Assembly: GCF_031834595.1 (NCBI RefSeq)
Contig: NZ_CP115541.1
Coordinates: forward strand, 992,001-1,056,000
Reading direction: 5' to 3'
Length of the DNA stretch: 64,000 nucleotides
Origin: Stenotrophomonas oahuensis
GTDB lineage: Bacteria; Pseudomonadota; Gammaproteobacteria; Xanthomonadales; Xanthomonadaceae
Below, piece by piece: positions 24,642-33,043 of this stretch; within the stretch, counting starts at the first letter, position 1; every line of letters starts with the position of its first letter. The notes under the pieces are model-generated. The model saw only the letters and a list, made by a program, of their open reading frames with translations. It had not been told where the DNA came from and did not search any database. The position numbers were made by a program, and so were the translations under genes.

Positions 24642-25436
24642 TCAGAACGCCGGCAACACCGCGCCCTTGTATTTTTCCTGGATGAAAGCCTTCACTTCCG
24701 GGCCGGTCAGGGCCTTGGCCAGCTTCTGCACGCGGGCATCGTCCTTGTTGTCCGGGCGCGCGACCAGGAAGTTCACGTACGGCGAGTCCTTGCTTTCAAT
24801 CGCCAGCGCGTCCTGGGTCGGATTGAGCCCGGCATCCAGCGCGTAGTTGGTGTTGATCAGGGCGAGGTCGACCTGGTCGAGCACGCGCGGCAGCATGGCC
24901 GAATCCAGCTCGCGGAACTTGAGCCGCTTGGGGTTGGCGGTGATGTCGCGCTGGGTGGCCAGGGCGTTGGTCGGGTCTTTCAGCGTGATCACGCCGGCCT
25001 TGTGCAGCAGGATCAGCGCGCGGCTGTTGTTGCTGGGGTCGTTGGGAATGACCACGTCCGCGCCGGTGGGCAGCTCGTCGAGCGACTTGATGCGGCGCGA
25101 GTACGCACCGAACGGTTCGATGTGCACGCCGGTGACGGTGACCAGGTCGGTCTTGCGGTCGCGGTTGTAGGCGTCCAGGTAGGGTTCGGTCTGGAAGTAG
25201 TTCACGTCGACCTGCTTCTGCACCAGCTGGTCGTTGGGCTGCACGTAGTCGTTGAACACGCGCACGTCCAGTTCCACGCCTTCCTTCTCGAGGATCGGCT
25301 TGACCACCTGCAGGATCTCAGCGTGCGGCACGGCGGTGGCGGCCACCACCAGCTTCTGCGAATCGGCGGAGGGCTTGCCGCAGGCGGCCAGGGCCAGGGT
25401 GGCAGCCAGCAGCGGGAGCAACAGGGTCTTTTTCAT
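24642..25436 (-). CDS. metQ: MetQ/NlpA family substrate-binding lipoprotein
   Basis: 264 residues. Lipoprotein signal with lipobox LAAC (Cys19). NlpA-family blocks: EGVELDVRVFNDYVQPN, VDVNYFQTEPYLD and LALINTNYALDAG. In the family it binds D/L-methionine for the MetNI importer. Neither metN nor metI is adjacent, so its transporter partners must be elsewhere. The stop codon abuts that of glpK with no spacer and no obvious terminator in between. Confidence 0.88.
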   Translation of the reverse strand: MKKTLLLPLLAATLALAACGKPSADSQKLVVAATAVPHAEILQVVKPILEKEGVELDVRVFNDYVQPNDQLVQKQVDVNYFQTEPYLDAYNRDRKTDLVTVTGVHIEPFGAYSRRIKSLDELPTGADVVIPNDPSNNSRALILLHKAGVITLKDPTNALATQRDITANPKRLKFRELDSAMLPRVLDQVDLALINTNYALDAGLNPTQDALAIESKDSPYVNFLVARPDNKDDARVQKLAKALTGPEVKAFIQEKYKGAVLPAF

Positions 25437-25514
25437 GGGGGAGGGTCCGAGGGAGGGCCAATAGCCCTAAACCTTACCGCACGCACCGCCCCATGCGGTA
25501 TCAGGTGCCCATGA

Positions 25515-26480
25515 TCATTCGTAATTGCTCAATGCCAGCTCCAGCAGCGCCTTGGCCTGCTCGCGCAGCACCGCCGGCTCGATGATCTCGGCGTCCGAAC
25601 CATAGTGCAGCACGTCCATCAGCAGTTCGCGCGAGACGCTGTAGGGCACCTTCAGCTCATAACGGCCGTCAGGCAGGAAACGCCCCTGCTGGCGCGAATG
25701 CCAGTGCTCATCGGCCACCCAGCGCGCGGCCTTGGCGCTGAACACAATGGTGGCCCAGCCCTTCGGCGGCCCTGAGAAGATGCCGTAGCTGGCCCCCAGC
25801 TGCTCTTCAACCTCGCTGTCGTCCACGTCGCGGGCTGGGGTGTCCACCACCCGCGCCTTGTAGATGCGGTCCACGGCAAAGCTGCGCAGCCCTTCCCGAC
25901 CATGGTCCCAGGCATCCAGGTACCAGTTGTCGCGATAGTGGGTCATGCGCTGCGGCGACACCGTGCGCTTGGTGGCTTCGTCGGTGGAACGGGCGCGGTA
26001 TTCAAAGGCCAGCTGCTTGCGCTCCAGCACCGCCGAGGCGACGGCGCGGAAGCTGGCTTCGTCGAACTTGCGGCCGCGGTGCGGAATGACCCGGACCCGG
26101 TCGACCGGCCAGCTGGAGACGCCGGCCTGGGCCGCCAACAGGCCTTCAATGCGCTGCTGCAGCGGGGCCAGCACCGACGACAGCACGCCGCCGCCGGTTC
26201 GCGACAGCAGGTGCTGGGAGGCCAGCAAGGCATACAGCTCTTCCGAACTGAGCCACAGGCCCGGCAGCTCGAACCGGTCGCTTTCGTCTTCCTGGTAGCG
26301 GAAGCCAGCTTCGCCATCGCCTTCCACCGGGGCCATCAGCGCATCGCGCAGGAAGGCCAGGTCGCGATAGACGGTGGCGCGGGAACACTCCAGTTTTTCC
26401 TGCAGGGTACCGACCGTCACCGGGTAGCGGGCGGACTTCAGCAGACGATGCAGGGCGTTGATGCGTTCATATCGGTCCAT
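25515..26480 (-). CDS. WYL-domain transcriptional regulator (YafY type)
   Basis: 321 residues. N-terminal winged helix (about 1-60: ERINALHRLLKSARYPVTVG, SRATVYRDLAFLRDAL), a WYL domain (about 140-210, with RDNWYLDAWDHGREGLR) and a C-terminal WCX extension. WYL proteins bind a ligand, often a nucleic acid or nucleotide, to control transcription. It is divergent from a lipoprotein gene with a 95-nt gap; targets unknown. Confidence 0.88.
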   Translation of the reverse strand: MDRYERINALHRLLKSARYPVTVGTLQEKLECSRATVYRDLAFLRDALMAPVEGDGEAGFRYQEDESDRFELPGLWLSSEELYALLASQHLLSRTGGGVLSSVLAPLQQRIEGLLAAQAGVSSWPVDRVRVIPHRGRKFDEASFRAVASAVLERKQLAFEYRARSTDEATKRTVSPQRMTHYRDNWYLDAWDHGREGLRSFAVDRIYKARVVDTPARDVDDSEVEEQLGASYGIFSGPPKGWATIVFSAKAARWVADEHWHSRQQGRFLPDGRYELKVPYSVSRELLMDVLHYGSDAEIIEPAVLREQAKALLELALSNYE

Positions 26481-26575
26481 GCCCCCGATTATGTCCGAGT
26501 CGCCGCCGTTGTGGCGGTCCTGGCCCGCATCTTGGGCTAAGGTGGGGCCCCTGCCCCGCCCGCCACCGCTCTGCC

Positions 26576-27181
26576 ATGCGCCTGTTACCTGCCTCCGCCC
26601 TCCTCTGCCTGCTGTTGTCCGCCTGTTCGCAACCCAGCGAGCCCACTGCGGCCACGCCGGCCATCCCTGCGGCGGCGGCCAGCCCGGCCCAGGCGGTGCT
26701 CGAGGCCAGCCAGCGCTTCGGCCAGCTGCGCAGCTTCCAGGCCCATCTGCAGCTGCGCGGTCCGCGCACGGTGGAGGCCGGCATGACCTTCGTCGCCCCG
26801 GACCGCTACCGGCTGGAGACCGAGGCCGGCGCGCAGACCATCATCAACGGCACCTTCTTCCTGCAGCAGGCCGGTGAAGTCCGCCAGGTGCCGGTGCCGC
26901 CGGAACTGCTGGCGCAGTGGCGCAGCCCGATTCCCGCCGACACCGCTGCTGCGGAGCTGCAGGTGGAAGACCTGGGCGCGGAGACCGTTGGCGGCCAGGC
27001 GACCCGCAAGTACCGTGTGCGCCACGCCAGCGCCGCACCGGACGGGATGCTGTACTGGATCAACGCCGCCGGCCTGCCGGTGCGTATTGAGCGGCAGGGC
27101 CAGAGCAACGGCCAGCCCTTCCAGGCCACGGTGACCTACACCCGGTTCGACGACCCCACCCTGCAGGTCGCGCTTCCCTGA
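26576..27181 (+). CDS. LolA-like lipoprotein of unknown function
   Basis: 201 residues. Lipoprotein signal with LLSAC (Cys17), then an Ala/Pro linker and a beta-rich domain with SFQAHLQLRGPRTVEAGMTF and PDRYRLETEAGAQTIING. The pattern fits the LolA/LolB or DUF2092-type convex barrel that holds lipid. It is followed by a separate DUF481 barrel gene. Family assignment is tentative. Confidence 0.6.
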   Translation: MRLLPASALLCLLLSACSQPSEPTAATPAIPAAAASPAQAVLEASQRFGQLRSFQAHLQLRGPRTVEAGMTFVAPDRYRLETEAGAQTIINGTFFLQQAGEVRQVPVPPELLAQWRSPIPADTAAAELQVEDLGAETVGGQATRKYRVRHASAAPDGMLYWINAAGLPVRIERQGQSNGQPFQATVTYTRFDDPTLQVALP

Positions 27182-27295
27182 ACAGGGGAAAGCCCAAACC
27201 CCTGCTAAAGCGGGGCCTGGGAAATGCAAAAAGCGCGTGAAGGCTTCCAGTATCATCGGGCGTTGCTCCTCCCCCGCTGATCTGGAGAACTGTTG

Positions 27296-28072
27296 ATGTC
27301 TTTGCGTGTGACGCTGCTTGCCACCTTGTTACTCAGTGCCCCGGCCGCCTTTGCCCAGGACACCTCTGAACTGGCCGCCATGACCTCGCCGTGGAGCGGA
27401 AGCGGCGGCGAACTGGGCTTCGCCTCGGCGCGCGGCAACAGCAACACCGAAAGCGCCAACGGTCGCCTGCGCCTGCGCTACACCGATGACGACTGGGTGC
27501 ACAGCATGGACCTGTTCGGCCTGCGCTCGCGCTCGGAATACACCGAAACCGCGGAAGATGGCACCACCACGCGCAAGCGCAACACCACCGCCAACCGCTA
27601 CACCGGCAGCGCCGGCAGCGCGCTGCAGCTGGGCGAGCACCGCCAGCTGACCGCCACGGTGCGTTACGAGCGCGATGATTTCGCCACCTACGACCGCCAG
27701 AGCTCGTTCGGTCTGGGTTACGGCACCCGGCTGATCGACGGCGACCGCTTCTACATGGACGCGCAGATCGGTCCCGGTGTGCGCCGCACCCACAACACTG
27801 AAGACGACGAAACCCGCACCGGCCTGATCGGCCGTGGCCTGTTCGACGTGAAGTACTCGCTGACCCCGAATACCGACCTGATCAACACCCTGCTGGTGGA
27901 ATCGGGTTCGTATAACACCTTCGGCCAGAACGACTTCGGCGTGTCGGTGAGCATGAACGAGCACCTGGCGCTGAAGGCTGCCTGGCAGGCGCGTTACAAC
28001 AGTGACGTGGCGGTGGACAAGCGCAAGACCGACACCCTGACCACCATGAACGTGGTCTACAAGTTCAAATAA
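27296..28072 (+). CDS. DUF481 family outer-membrane protein (YdiY type)
   Basis: 258 residues. Signal peptide with cleavage near AFA|QDT. The mature part starts with GELGFASARGNSNTESANG, the DUF481 (PF04338) hallmark, and continues in alternating strands to a C-terminal VVYKFK. Predicted 12-14-stranded barrel of unknown role. ATG at 27296 has GGAG 8 nt upstream; a TTG one codon earlier is less likely. Confidence 0.85.
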   Translation: MSLRVTLLATLLLSAPAAFAQDTSELAAMTSPWSGSGGELGFASARGNSNTESANGRLRLRYTDDDWVHSMDLFGLRSRSEYTETAEDGTTTRKRNTTANRYTGSAGSALQLGEHRQLTATVRYERDDFATYDRQSSFGLGYGTRLIDGDRFYMDAQIGPGVRRTHNTEDDETRTGLIGRGLFDVKYSLTPNTDLINTLLVESGSYNTFGQNDFGVSVSMNEHLALKAAWQARYNSDVAVDKRKTDTLTTMNVVYKFK

Positions 28073-28084
28073 GGGTTCGCGCGG

Positions 28085-28148
28085 GTACCGACCAACGGTC
28101 GGTACCTACCGGATCACCCATGCGGTAGGTGCCGACCGTTGGTCGGCA
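28085..28148. repeat. GTAG-type palindromic repeat pair
   Basis: Two inverted units (28085-28109 and 28125-28148), core CCGACCGTTGGTCGG, with GTAG ends facing each other. It fills the 83-nt gap between the convergent DUF481 gene and hemC, where it may end transcription from both sides. Confidence 0.8.
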
Positions 28149-28155
28149 CAATGGG

Positions 28156-29067
28156 TCAAACCGCCAACATCTCCGCCGCGCCGCCGTCCAGCAACGCCCG
28201 CGCCACCGCCTGCCCCAGGCCCTCCGGATCACGTCCCGGCCCACGCGCCTCAGCACGCACCAGCCGCCCATCGGCCACGCTGCCGACCAGGCCCTGCAGG
28301 AACAGATCCTCCCCTTCCCACTGCGCGAACCCGGCCACCGGCACGTGGCAGCTGCCATGCAGCGCGCGGTTCATCGCACGCTCGGCTTCCACGCAGGTTC
28401 GCGTCGGGGCATGGTCCAGCGCCGCAAACAGCGCCATCACCTGCGCATTGCTGCCATCGCACTCCACCGCCACCGCGCCCTGCGCAGGTGCCGGCAACCA
28501 TTCCGGGGCCCGCAGCCGGGCGACGATGCGCTCGCCCAGCCCCAACCGCTCCAGCCCGGCCACCGCCAACACGATGGCGTCATAGCCGCCGTTGTCGAGC
28601 TTGGCCAGCCGCGTGTTGACGTTGCCACGCAGGTCGAGCAGCTGCAGGTCCGGCCGCAGTGCGCGCAGCTGGGCCTGCCGCCGCAGCGACGAGGTGCCTA
28701 CGCGCGCGCCGATCGGCAACGCGTCCAGCGAGGCATACAGATTGGAGATGAAGCCATCGGCCGGATCGTGGCGCAGCAGCATCGCCGGCAGCGCGAACGG
28801 GGCATCCAGCTCCATCGGCACGTCCTTGAGCGAGTGCACCGCGCAGTCGGCCTCACCCCGCAGCATTGCCAGCTCCAGCTCTTTCAGGAACAGGCCCTTG
28901 CCGCCGATGGCGGCCAGCGAGCGGTCCAGCACTTCGTCACCGCGGGTGCTCATCGGCACCAGCACCACGTTCAGGCCGGGATGCGCCTGGCGCAGGCGTT
29001 CGGCAACGTGTTCGCTCTGCCACAGGGCAAGCGGGCTCTTTCGGGTGGCGATGCGCAGGGTGTCCAT
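28156..29067 (-). CDS. hemC: Hydroxymethylbilane synthase (porphobilinogen deaminase)
   Basis: 303 residues. N-terminal [16 protein letters not shown], substrate-binding SSLRRQAQL, and the dipyrromethane-cofactor cysteine in [10 protein letters not shown]. It condenses four porphobilinogens for haem synthesis. The location after an AlgR-like gene matches the algZ-algR-hemC order known from pseudomonads and xanthomonads. Confidence 0.97.
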   Translation of the reverse strand: MDTLRIATRKSPLALWQSEHVAERLRQAHPGLNVVLVPMSTRGDEVLDRSLAAIGGKGLFLKELELAMLRGEADCAVHSLKDVPMELDAPFALPAMLLRHDPADGFISNLYASLDALPIGARVGTSSLRRQAQLRALRPDLQLLDLRGNVNTRLAKLDNGGYDAIVLAVAGLERLGLGERIVARLRAPEWLPAPAQGAVAVECDGSNAQVMALFAALDHAPTRTCVEAERAMNRALHGSCHVPVAGFAQWEGEDLFLQGLVGSVADGRLVRAEARGPGRDPEGLGQAVARALLDGGAAEMLAV

Positions 29068-29091
29068 GTCGCCATTATCGCCGCAACGGGT

Positions 29092-29157
29092 GTCACGACC
29101 AACGGTCGTGACCTACCGGGTGGCACGCAGGGGTAGGTCACGACCGTTGGTCGTGAC
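29092..29157. repeat. GTAG-type palindromic repeat pair
   Basis: Inverted units 29092-29116 and 29133-29157, core TCACGACCGTTGGTCGTGA, GTAG ends inward. It lies between the regulator stop and the hemC start, both on the minus strand, so it separates hemC from the regulator transcript. Confidence 0.8.
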
Positions 29158-29158
29158 C

Positions 29159-29887
29159 TCACAGATGCTTCAGTTCCTGCTTCAGGCTGGCCACGCAGCG
29201 CCGGCTGACCTCCAGCGGTGCCTTGCCATGGCGCAGCACCGCCTGCACCTGGCCACCGCCATTGCGGCGCAGTTCCACCAGTTCATGCCGGGCGACCAGA
29301 CAGTTGCGGTGGATGCGCACGAAGCGGCTGGCGAACTCTTCTTCCAGCGACTTCAGCGATTCCTCGATCAGGTCTTCGCCGCGTGCGTGGTGCACCACCA
29401 CGTACTTTTCCTCGGCCTGCAGGTAGTGGATGTCTTCCACTGGAATCAGCCGCAGGCTGCCGCGCAGGCGCGCGCATAACAGCGTGCGGGCCTGCTGGCT
29501 GGGCGTGCTCGGCTGTCCGTTGCGCCCGGCCAGGAAGGTGCGCGCGCGTTCAAGTGCAGCGGCCAGCCGTTCGGCGCGCACCGGCTTCATCAGGTAATCG
29601 ATGGCCGCCGCTTCGAACGCCGACAAGGCGTGTGCGTCGTAGGCGGTGCAGAACACCACCGCCGGGCGCGGATCGAATGTGGCCAGATGGCGCGCGGCCT
29701 CCAGCCCGTCCAGCCCCGGCATGGCGATATCGAGCAGCACCAGGTCCGGCTGCAGCTCGGCGCAGGCATGCAGGGCCTGTTCGCCGTTTTCCGCTTCGGC
29801 CACGACCTCCACTCCCGGCAGTTCACCCAGCAGGCTGCGCAACCGCTCGCGCGCCAGCGGCTCATCGTCGGCAATCACCACTCTCAA
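29159..29887 (-). CDS. algR: LytTR-type response regulator, AlgR-like
   Basis: 242 residues. Receiver domain 1-115 (IADDEPLARERLRSLL; phospho-acceptor in LVLLDIAMPGLDG; switch lysine in YLMKPVRAERL) and a LytTR DNA-binding domain at about 140-240 (VEDIHYLQAEEKYVVVHH, FVRIHRNCLVARHEL). A TTG start at 29887 gives the standard MRVVIADDEP N-terminus and has AGGA 7 nt upstream; the frame extends further but into the kinase gene end. The partner is the AlgZ-like kinase 10 nt upstream. AlgR controls exopolysaccharide and type IV pili in related bacteria. Confidence 0.88.
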   Translation of the reverse strand: MRVVIADDEPLARERLRSLLGELPGVEVVAEAENGEQALHACAELQPDLVLLDIAMPGLDGLEAARHLATFDPRPAVVFCTAYDAHALSAFEAAAIDYLMKPVRAERLAAALERARTFLAGRNGQPSTPSQQARTLLCARLRGSLRLIPVEDIHYLQAEEKYVVVHHARGEDLIEESLKSLEEEFASRFVRIHRNCLVARHELVELRRNGGGQVQAVLRHGKAPLEVSRRCVASLKQELKHL

Positions 29888-29897
29888 GCAGTCTTCC

Positions 29898-30944
29898 TCA
29901 CGGCAGGGGCACTGTGATGTCACAGGCATAGTAGCCGTCGTTCCAGTCCCCCGTCATCCGCGCGCCGGGGCCATAGCGCCAGGCCAGGCGGTGCGCGATG
30001 TTGCGCTGCGCGTGGCCGGCCCCATGCGCCAGCGGCAAGGCCCGCGCCTGCGGGTCCGGGGCCGGATTGCGCACAGTGATGCGCAGCTGGTTGTTCTCGC
30101 AGCGCAGCGAGATGACGATGGTGCCCCCGGCCGGCAGACGTGAAATGCCATGCAGCACGGCATTTTCCACCAACGGCTGCAGCACCAGCCGCGGCATCGG
30201 CAGCGACCACGGCAAAGGCTCTTCGCGCTGCCACTGCACCTGCAGGCGTTCGCCCACACGCAACGATTCAATTGAAAGATAGGCTTCGGCCAGCTCGCAT
30301 TCGGCCTGCAGGGTGGAGTCACCCTCGCCCGCCCCCAGTGCCGCACGGAACAGATCGGACAGGTCCAGCACCGCGCGCTCGGCCACCACCGGGTCGCGCC
30401 GAACCAGGCTGGCGATGAGGTTCATGCTGTTGAACAGGAAGTGCGGGCGGATGCGCGCCTGCAGGGCATCGGCCTGCGCACGGGCATTGGCCACGGTCTG
30501 CGCGCTCCAGCGGTCGGCGACGTAGAAGTAGCGCAACGCCAGCGCCACGATCAGCGCGGTGACCGTGGCACAGCCCAGGGTGAAGCGCCAGAAACCCACA
30601 TCGTGGGTGAAGCCCGACGTGCCCAGCGCGTCGTACAGCGCATGCACGATGCCCGTGCAGATCGCCGCGATCAGTGCCGCGGCCGCCACCACCACCACGG
30701 TGCCCAGTGCTTCGGGTAATCGCGAAAGCGGCTGGCGTGCCGCACACAACGTGACCGTGACCGCCAATGCCAGCCACAAGGCCAGGCCGCTGGCAGACAG
30801 GAAGTCCGACAACCCCCACTGGCGGCTGCCATCCGGTGCCAGCGCCACCACCACCACCACCAGTTCGGACAGCCCCAGCATCGCGCCCAGCCGCGGCAGG
30901 CGGCACAGGTCAGGAAGCCAGGACTGCTGGCGCGGATCGCTCAT
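29898..30944 (-). CDS. algZ: AlgZ/FimS-like sensor histidine kinase
   Basis: 348 residues. Four or so membrane helices in 15-150, then the His_kinase (PF06580) block ARIRPHFLFNSMNLIASL, in which the H is followed by Phe-Leu-Phe-Asn, and the ATPase block LVLQPLVENAVLHGI. This is the unorthodox LytS/AlgZ kinase group that pairs with LytTR regulators. ATG at 30944 overlaps the upstream esterase stop by 4 nt (ATGA). Confidence 0.88.
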   Translation of the reverse strand: MSDPRQQSWLPDLCRLPRLGAMLGLSELVVVVVALAPDGSRQWGLSDFLSASGLALWLALAVTVTLCAARQPLSRLPEALGTVVVVAAAALIAAICTGIVHALYDALGTSGFTHDVGFWRFTLGCATVTALIVALALRYFYVADRWSAQTVANARAQADALQARIRPHFLFNSMNLIASLVRRDPVVAERAVLDLSDLFRAALGAGEGDSTLQAECELAEAYLSIESLRVGERLQVQWQREEPLPWSLPMPRLVLQPLVENAVLHGISRLPAGGTIVISLRCENNQLRITVRNPAPDPQARALPLAHGAGHAQRNIAHRLAWRYGPGARMTGDWNDGYYACDITVPLP

Positions 30945-31609
30945 CGGAAGCGCGCGTCCAACCAGTCGCCCAGCGCCTGGATTTCTTCGGCGCAGACCTG
31001 ATGGACCATGAAATAGGAATGCCATTCCACCGGGAAGCCGAGCTCCTTGAGCGCCTTGGCGCTGTGCACGGCCACGTCCTGCGGAATCACCGGATCCTTC
31101 TGCCCGTGCGCCATGAACACCGGCGGCAGCGGACCTTCCGCGGCAGCCGAGGCGGCAGCGGCCTCGGCATCGGGCAGGTAGGTGGATAGGGCAATCAAGC
31201 CCGCCACCGGCCAGCGACGGCGCAACGCACTGCTGAGCACGACAGCCCCACCCTGCGAGAAGCCGGCCAGCAGGATGCGTTCGACCGGAACGCCGCGCGC
31301 GATCTCTGCCTCGATCAGGCCGTCGAGCAGCTGCACCGAAGCCGCCACGCCGGCACTGTCGGCGCGCGAGCGGAAGTCCATACCCACGATGTCGTACCAC
31401 GCGCGCATCGGCAGGCCGTTGTTGATGGTGATCGGCTGCACCGGCGCATGCGGGAACACGAAGCGGATCGCCGGCCAGTGCTCACGCACCAGTTCGGGCA
31501 CGATGGGGGCGAAGTCATGGCCGTCGGCCCCCAGGCCGTGCAGCCAGATCACCGACCACTGCGGATCGGCACCGGTTTCGTTCACCACGGTTTCCAACGC
31601 TTGCGACAT
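30941..31609 (-). CDS. Carboxylesterase/phospholipase family serine hydrolase
   Basis: 222 residues, alpha/beta hydrolase of the EstB/acyl-protein-thioesterase group. WLHGLGADGHDF forms the oxyanion region; nucleophile serine in GFSQGGA; acid Asp in HGQKDPVIP; histidine in FMVHQVCAEE. No signal peptide, so cytoplasmic. It is translationally coupled to the algZ-like gene, which suggests co-expression with that two-component system. Confidence 0.88.
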   Translation of the reverse strand: MSQALETVVNETGADPQWSVIWLHGLGADGHDFAPIVPELVREHWPAIRFVFPHAPVQPITINNGLPMRAWYDIVGMDFRSRADSAGVAASVQLLDGLIEAEIARGVPVERILLAGFSQGGAVVLSSALRRRWPVAGLIALSTYLPDAEAAAASAAAEGPLPPVFMAHGQKDPVIPQDVAVHSAKALKELGFPVEWHSYFMVHQVCAEEIQALGDWLDARFR

Positions 31610-31670
31610 CGTGCGGCTCCAGGGGGGATGGGACCATTATGCGGGAACCTCGTTGTGCATGTCCCAACCG

Positions 31671-31979
31671 TCAGTCACGACCAAACCCCGGGCTGGCCCA
31701 GCCCTCTCTTCGCGCCCGCTGCACCTCATCCTCTTCGCCGTACGGCGGCTCCGGCTGACCGATGCACATGTCATCCGCCACATCGTCGGCCGCATCGCGA
31801 ACCGCGTTGCTCCACAGCGTGAGGTCGACTCGGCTCCGGTTCTCACTGCGTTCCACCACGCGCTCCATGAACATGCGGATGGCTTCCGCCGGCGCGTAAT
31901 CCTCCTCCATCACCGCGCCTTTGAATCGGCAGCGCAGGTCGTCTTCCACTTTTGTCTTTATCCAGACCGGCTTTCTCAT
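31671..31979 (-). CDS. Putative ribbon-helix-helix protein, partner of the upstream SymE-like gene
   Basis: 102 residues. The N-terminus (about 4-45: VWIKTKVEDDLRCRF then APAEAIRMFMERVVER) has the strand-helix-turn-helix spacing of RHH repressors and antitoxins such as DinJ/ParD. The acidic C-terminal tail (DEVQRARREGW) could bind a partner. Its ATG overlaps the stop of the SymE-like gene (ATGA). No family was recognised with certainty. An antitoxin or autorepressor role is inference. Confidence 0.5.
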   Translation of the reverse strand: MRKPVWIKTKVEDDLRCRFKGAVMEEDYAPAEAIRMFMERVVERSENRSRVDLTLWSNAVRDAADDVADDMCIGQPEPPYGEEDEVQRARREGWASPGFGRD

Positions 31980-32338
31980 CGCCGCACCCTCCGCCGCCGG
32001 CCCGGCCGCGGGTTGTGACGGTGCTCACGTACCTGCGTGTAGTGCACCTCGCGCAGCACTTCGGTGGGCATGTGCAGCATGCGGAAACCGGGTGGATACA
32101 CCGGCGTTGAAATGATGCGCGTACCGTCGAATTCCACTTTGAACCACGTGCCTTTGCCCAGCCCCATGTAACGCAGCCAGCGGCCGCGCATCATCAGATA
32201 TTCAACGCCGCCGAGGTCATCGTCTTCAGGCGGCGGAAACGGGGGCGGCGGTGCAGGGGCACCGCATACTGCGCAGCAATGCGCGGGTGCTGCGTTGTTG
32301 AACGCTTCTTCGAGTATGTCCGACCGTTGCGGTTTCAT
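31976..32338 (-). CDS. SymE-like (AbrB-fold) putative toxin with Cys/Pro-rich N-terminus
   Basis: 120 residues. Residues about 45-85 (YLMMRGRWLRYMGLGKGT, then a hydrophobic strand, GTRIISTPVYPP) fit the SymE pattern of L-x-G-x-W-L, a Gly turn and a V-rich strand followed by G-x-I-I. SymE proteins are type I toxins of AbrB-like fold that act on nucleic acid. Unusual here: an HCCAVCG metal-like motif, a run of prolines and DDD before the core, and an Arg-rich tail. AGGAGG lies 6 nt before the ATG and can be buried in a hairpin. Identity is tentative. Confidence 0.5.
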   Translation of the reverse strand: MKPQRSDILEEAFNNAAPAHCCAVCGAPAPPPPFPPPEDDDLGGVEYLMMRGRWLRYMGLGKGTWFKVEFDGTRIISTPVYPPGFRMLHMPTEVLREVHYTQVREHRHNPRPGRRRRVRR

Positions 32339-32345
32339 TGCAAAC

Positions 32346-32391
32346 CTCCTGCAGAGTGCGACCCCTGCCGGAATGGCGAGGGGTCGGGAGG
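32346..32391 (-). promoter_or_regulatory. Hairpin that can sequester the SymE-like ribosome-binding site
   Basis: On the minus strand, a 7-bp stem GACCCCT/AGGGGTC (32385-32379 with 32366-32360) is flanked by CCTCC (32391-32387), which is complementary to the GGAGG of the Shine-Dalgarno (32350-32346). The folded leader would hide the start site of the toxin-like gene. Confidence 0.45.
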
Positions 32392-32668
32392 TTAGAACCG
32401 CACAACGAATGCAGAAACGGCGGGCGTATTCCCCCTTTGCAGAGGTGTTTTATTAGCCACCCTCCCGACGCAGGACGTACGATTCCCACGCAGGACAACA
32501 TGTTGCAATCGCTGTGGAGATTCTACGCTCCGGGGCCTACCCTGCAGGAATCGAACGGCAACTGACATAGCCAATTGCGGCACAAGCGTGGCGGGTTTTG
32601 CACGCGCGGGCAAATGGTGCGACGCAATTGGCGCGGTTGTTTTGCGGAGGGCTTGTGGCAGTAGTGGC

Positions 32669-32740
32669 ATGCGCATGAAGGTGAAACAGGTGGCGCGTGT
32701 GGCCGATGTTTCAATGTGTGACGTGCGTGCGTGTTTCTGA
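32669..32740 (+). pseudogene. Possible MerR-type N-terminal remnant
   Basis: 23 codons, ATG to TGA, translate to MRMKVKQVARVADVSMCDVR plus three residues. The VxxVARVADVSxxxVR spacing resembles the first helix-turn-helix of MerR regulators. No family sequence follows the stop. Chance similarity is possible. Confidence 0.2.
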
Positions 32741-32863
32741 GGCCGTGCGGTTACGAGCCAATCGTTGTGTTTGGGTCGCGTGCGTCAGTTGGGTGATGCG
32801 AAGGGCGCGCCGGTGATGCCAGCTGTTGATGTTGATTTCCTGTGGCCACCGACCCTGTATCGA

Positions 32864-32969
32864 GGGGCCATCGGATGGGGGGTACGGGACCGTTGAAAAC
32901 ATGGATGTTTTCGACGAGCCCCCATGGATGGGTTAACGGCGTGTCCCGTACCCCCCACCCGATGGCCCC
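32864..32969. repeat. Nested long inverted repeat
   Basis: Outer arms 32864-32890 and 32943-32969 match over 27 nt with one mismatch. Inside the 52-nt loop, arms 32891-32902 and 32905-32916 form a 12-bp stem with one G-T pair (GAAAACAT-GG-ATGTTTTC core). There is no T tract. It lies after opgH on that strand. It is unlike the GTAG repeats and may be a separate dispersed element. Confidence 0.85.
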
Positions 32970-33043
32970 AGGCACGTAGACCGGCAGCCGAGGGTTGTTC
33001 GCCCAAATCCAACAGCAGCCGGGCAGCGCCCGGCGATACGTAG

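Larger units (their letters stand above)
32339..33043. other. Gene-poor 700-nt region
   Basis: No convincing complete gene lies between the SymE-like start and the opgH stop. It contains the leader hairpin of the SymE-like gene, a 23-codon fragment resembling a MerR N-terminus (32669-32740), a nested inverted repeat (32864-32969) and a small hairpin at 33018-33034. Base composition around 32390-32820 is lower in GC and G/T-rich on the plus strand compared with neighbours, which suggests decayed or acquired DNA. Confidence 0.5.

Noticed and set aside
24642..25514. SAM riboswitch or S-box upstream of metQ
   Set aside because: The gap before metQ is 78 nt and shows no conserved aptamer helices.
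32339..33043. Possible CRISPR array in the repeat-rich gap
   Set aside because: Repeats are single palindromes, not evenly spaced direct repeats, and no cas gene is near.
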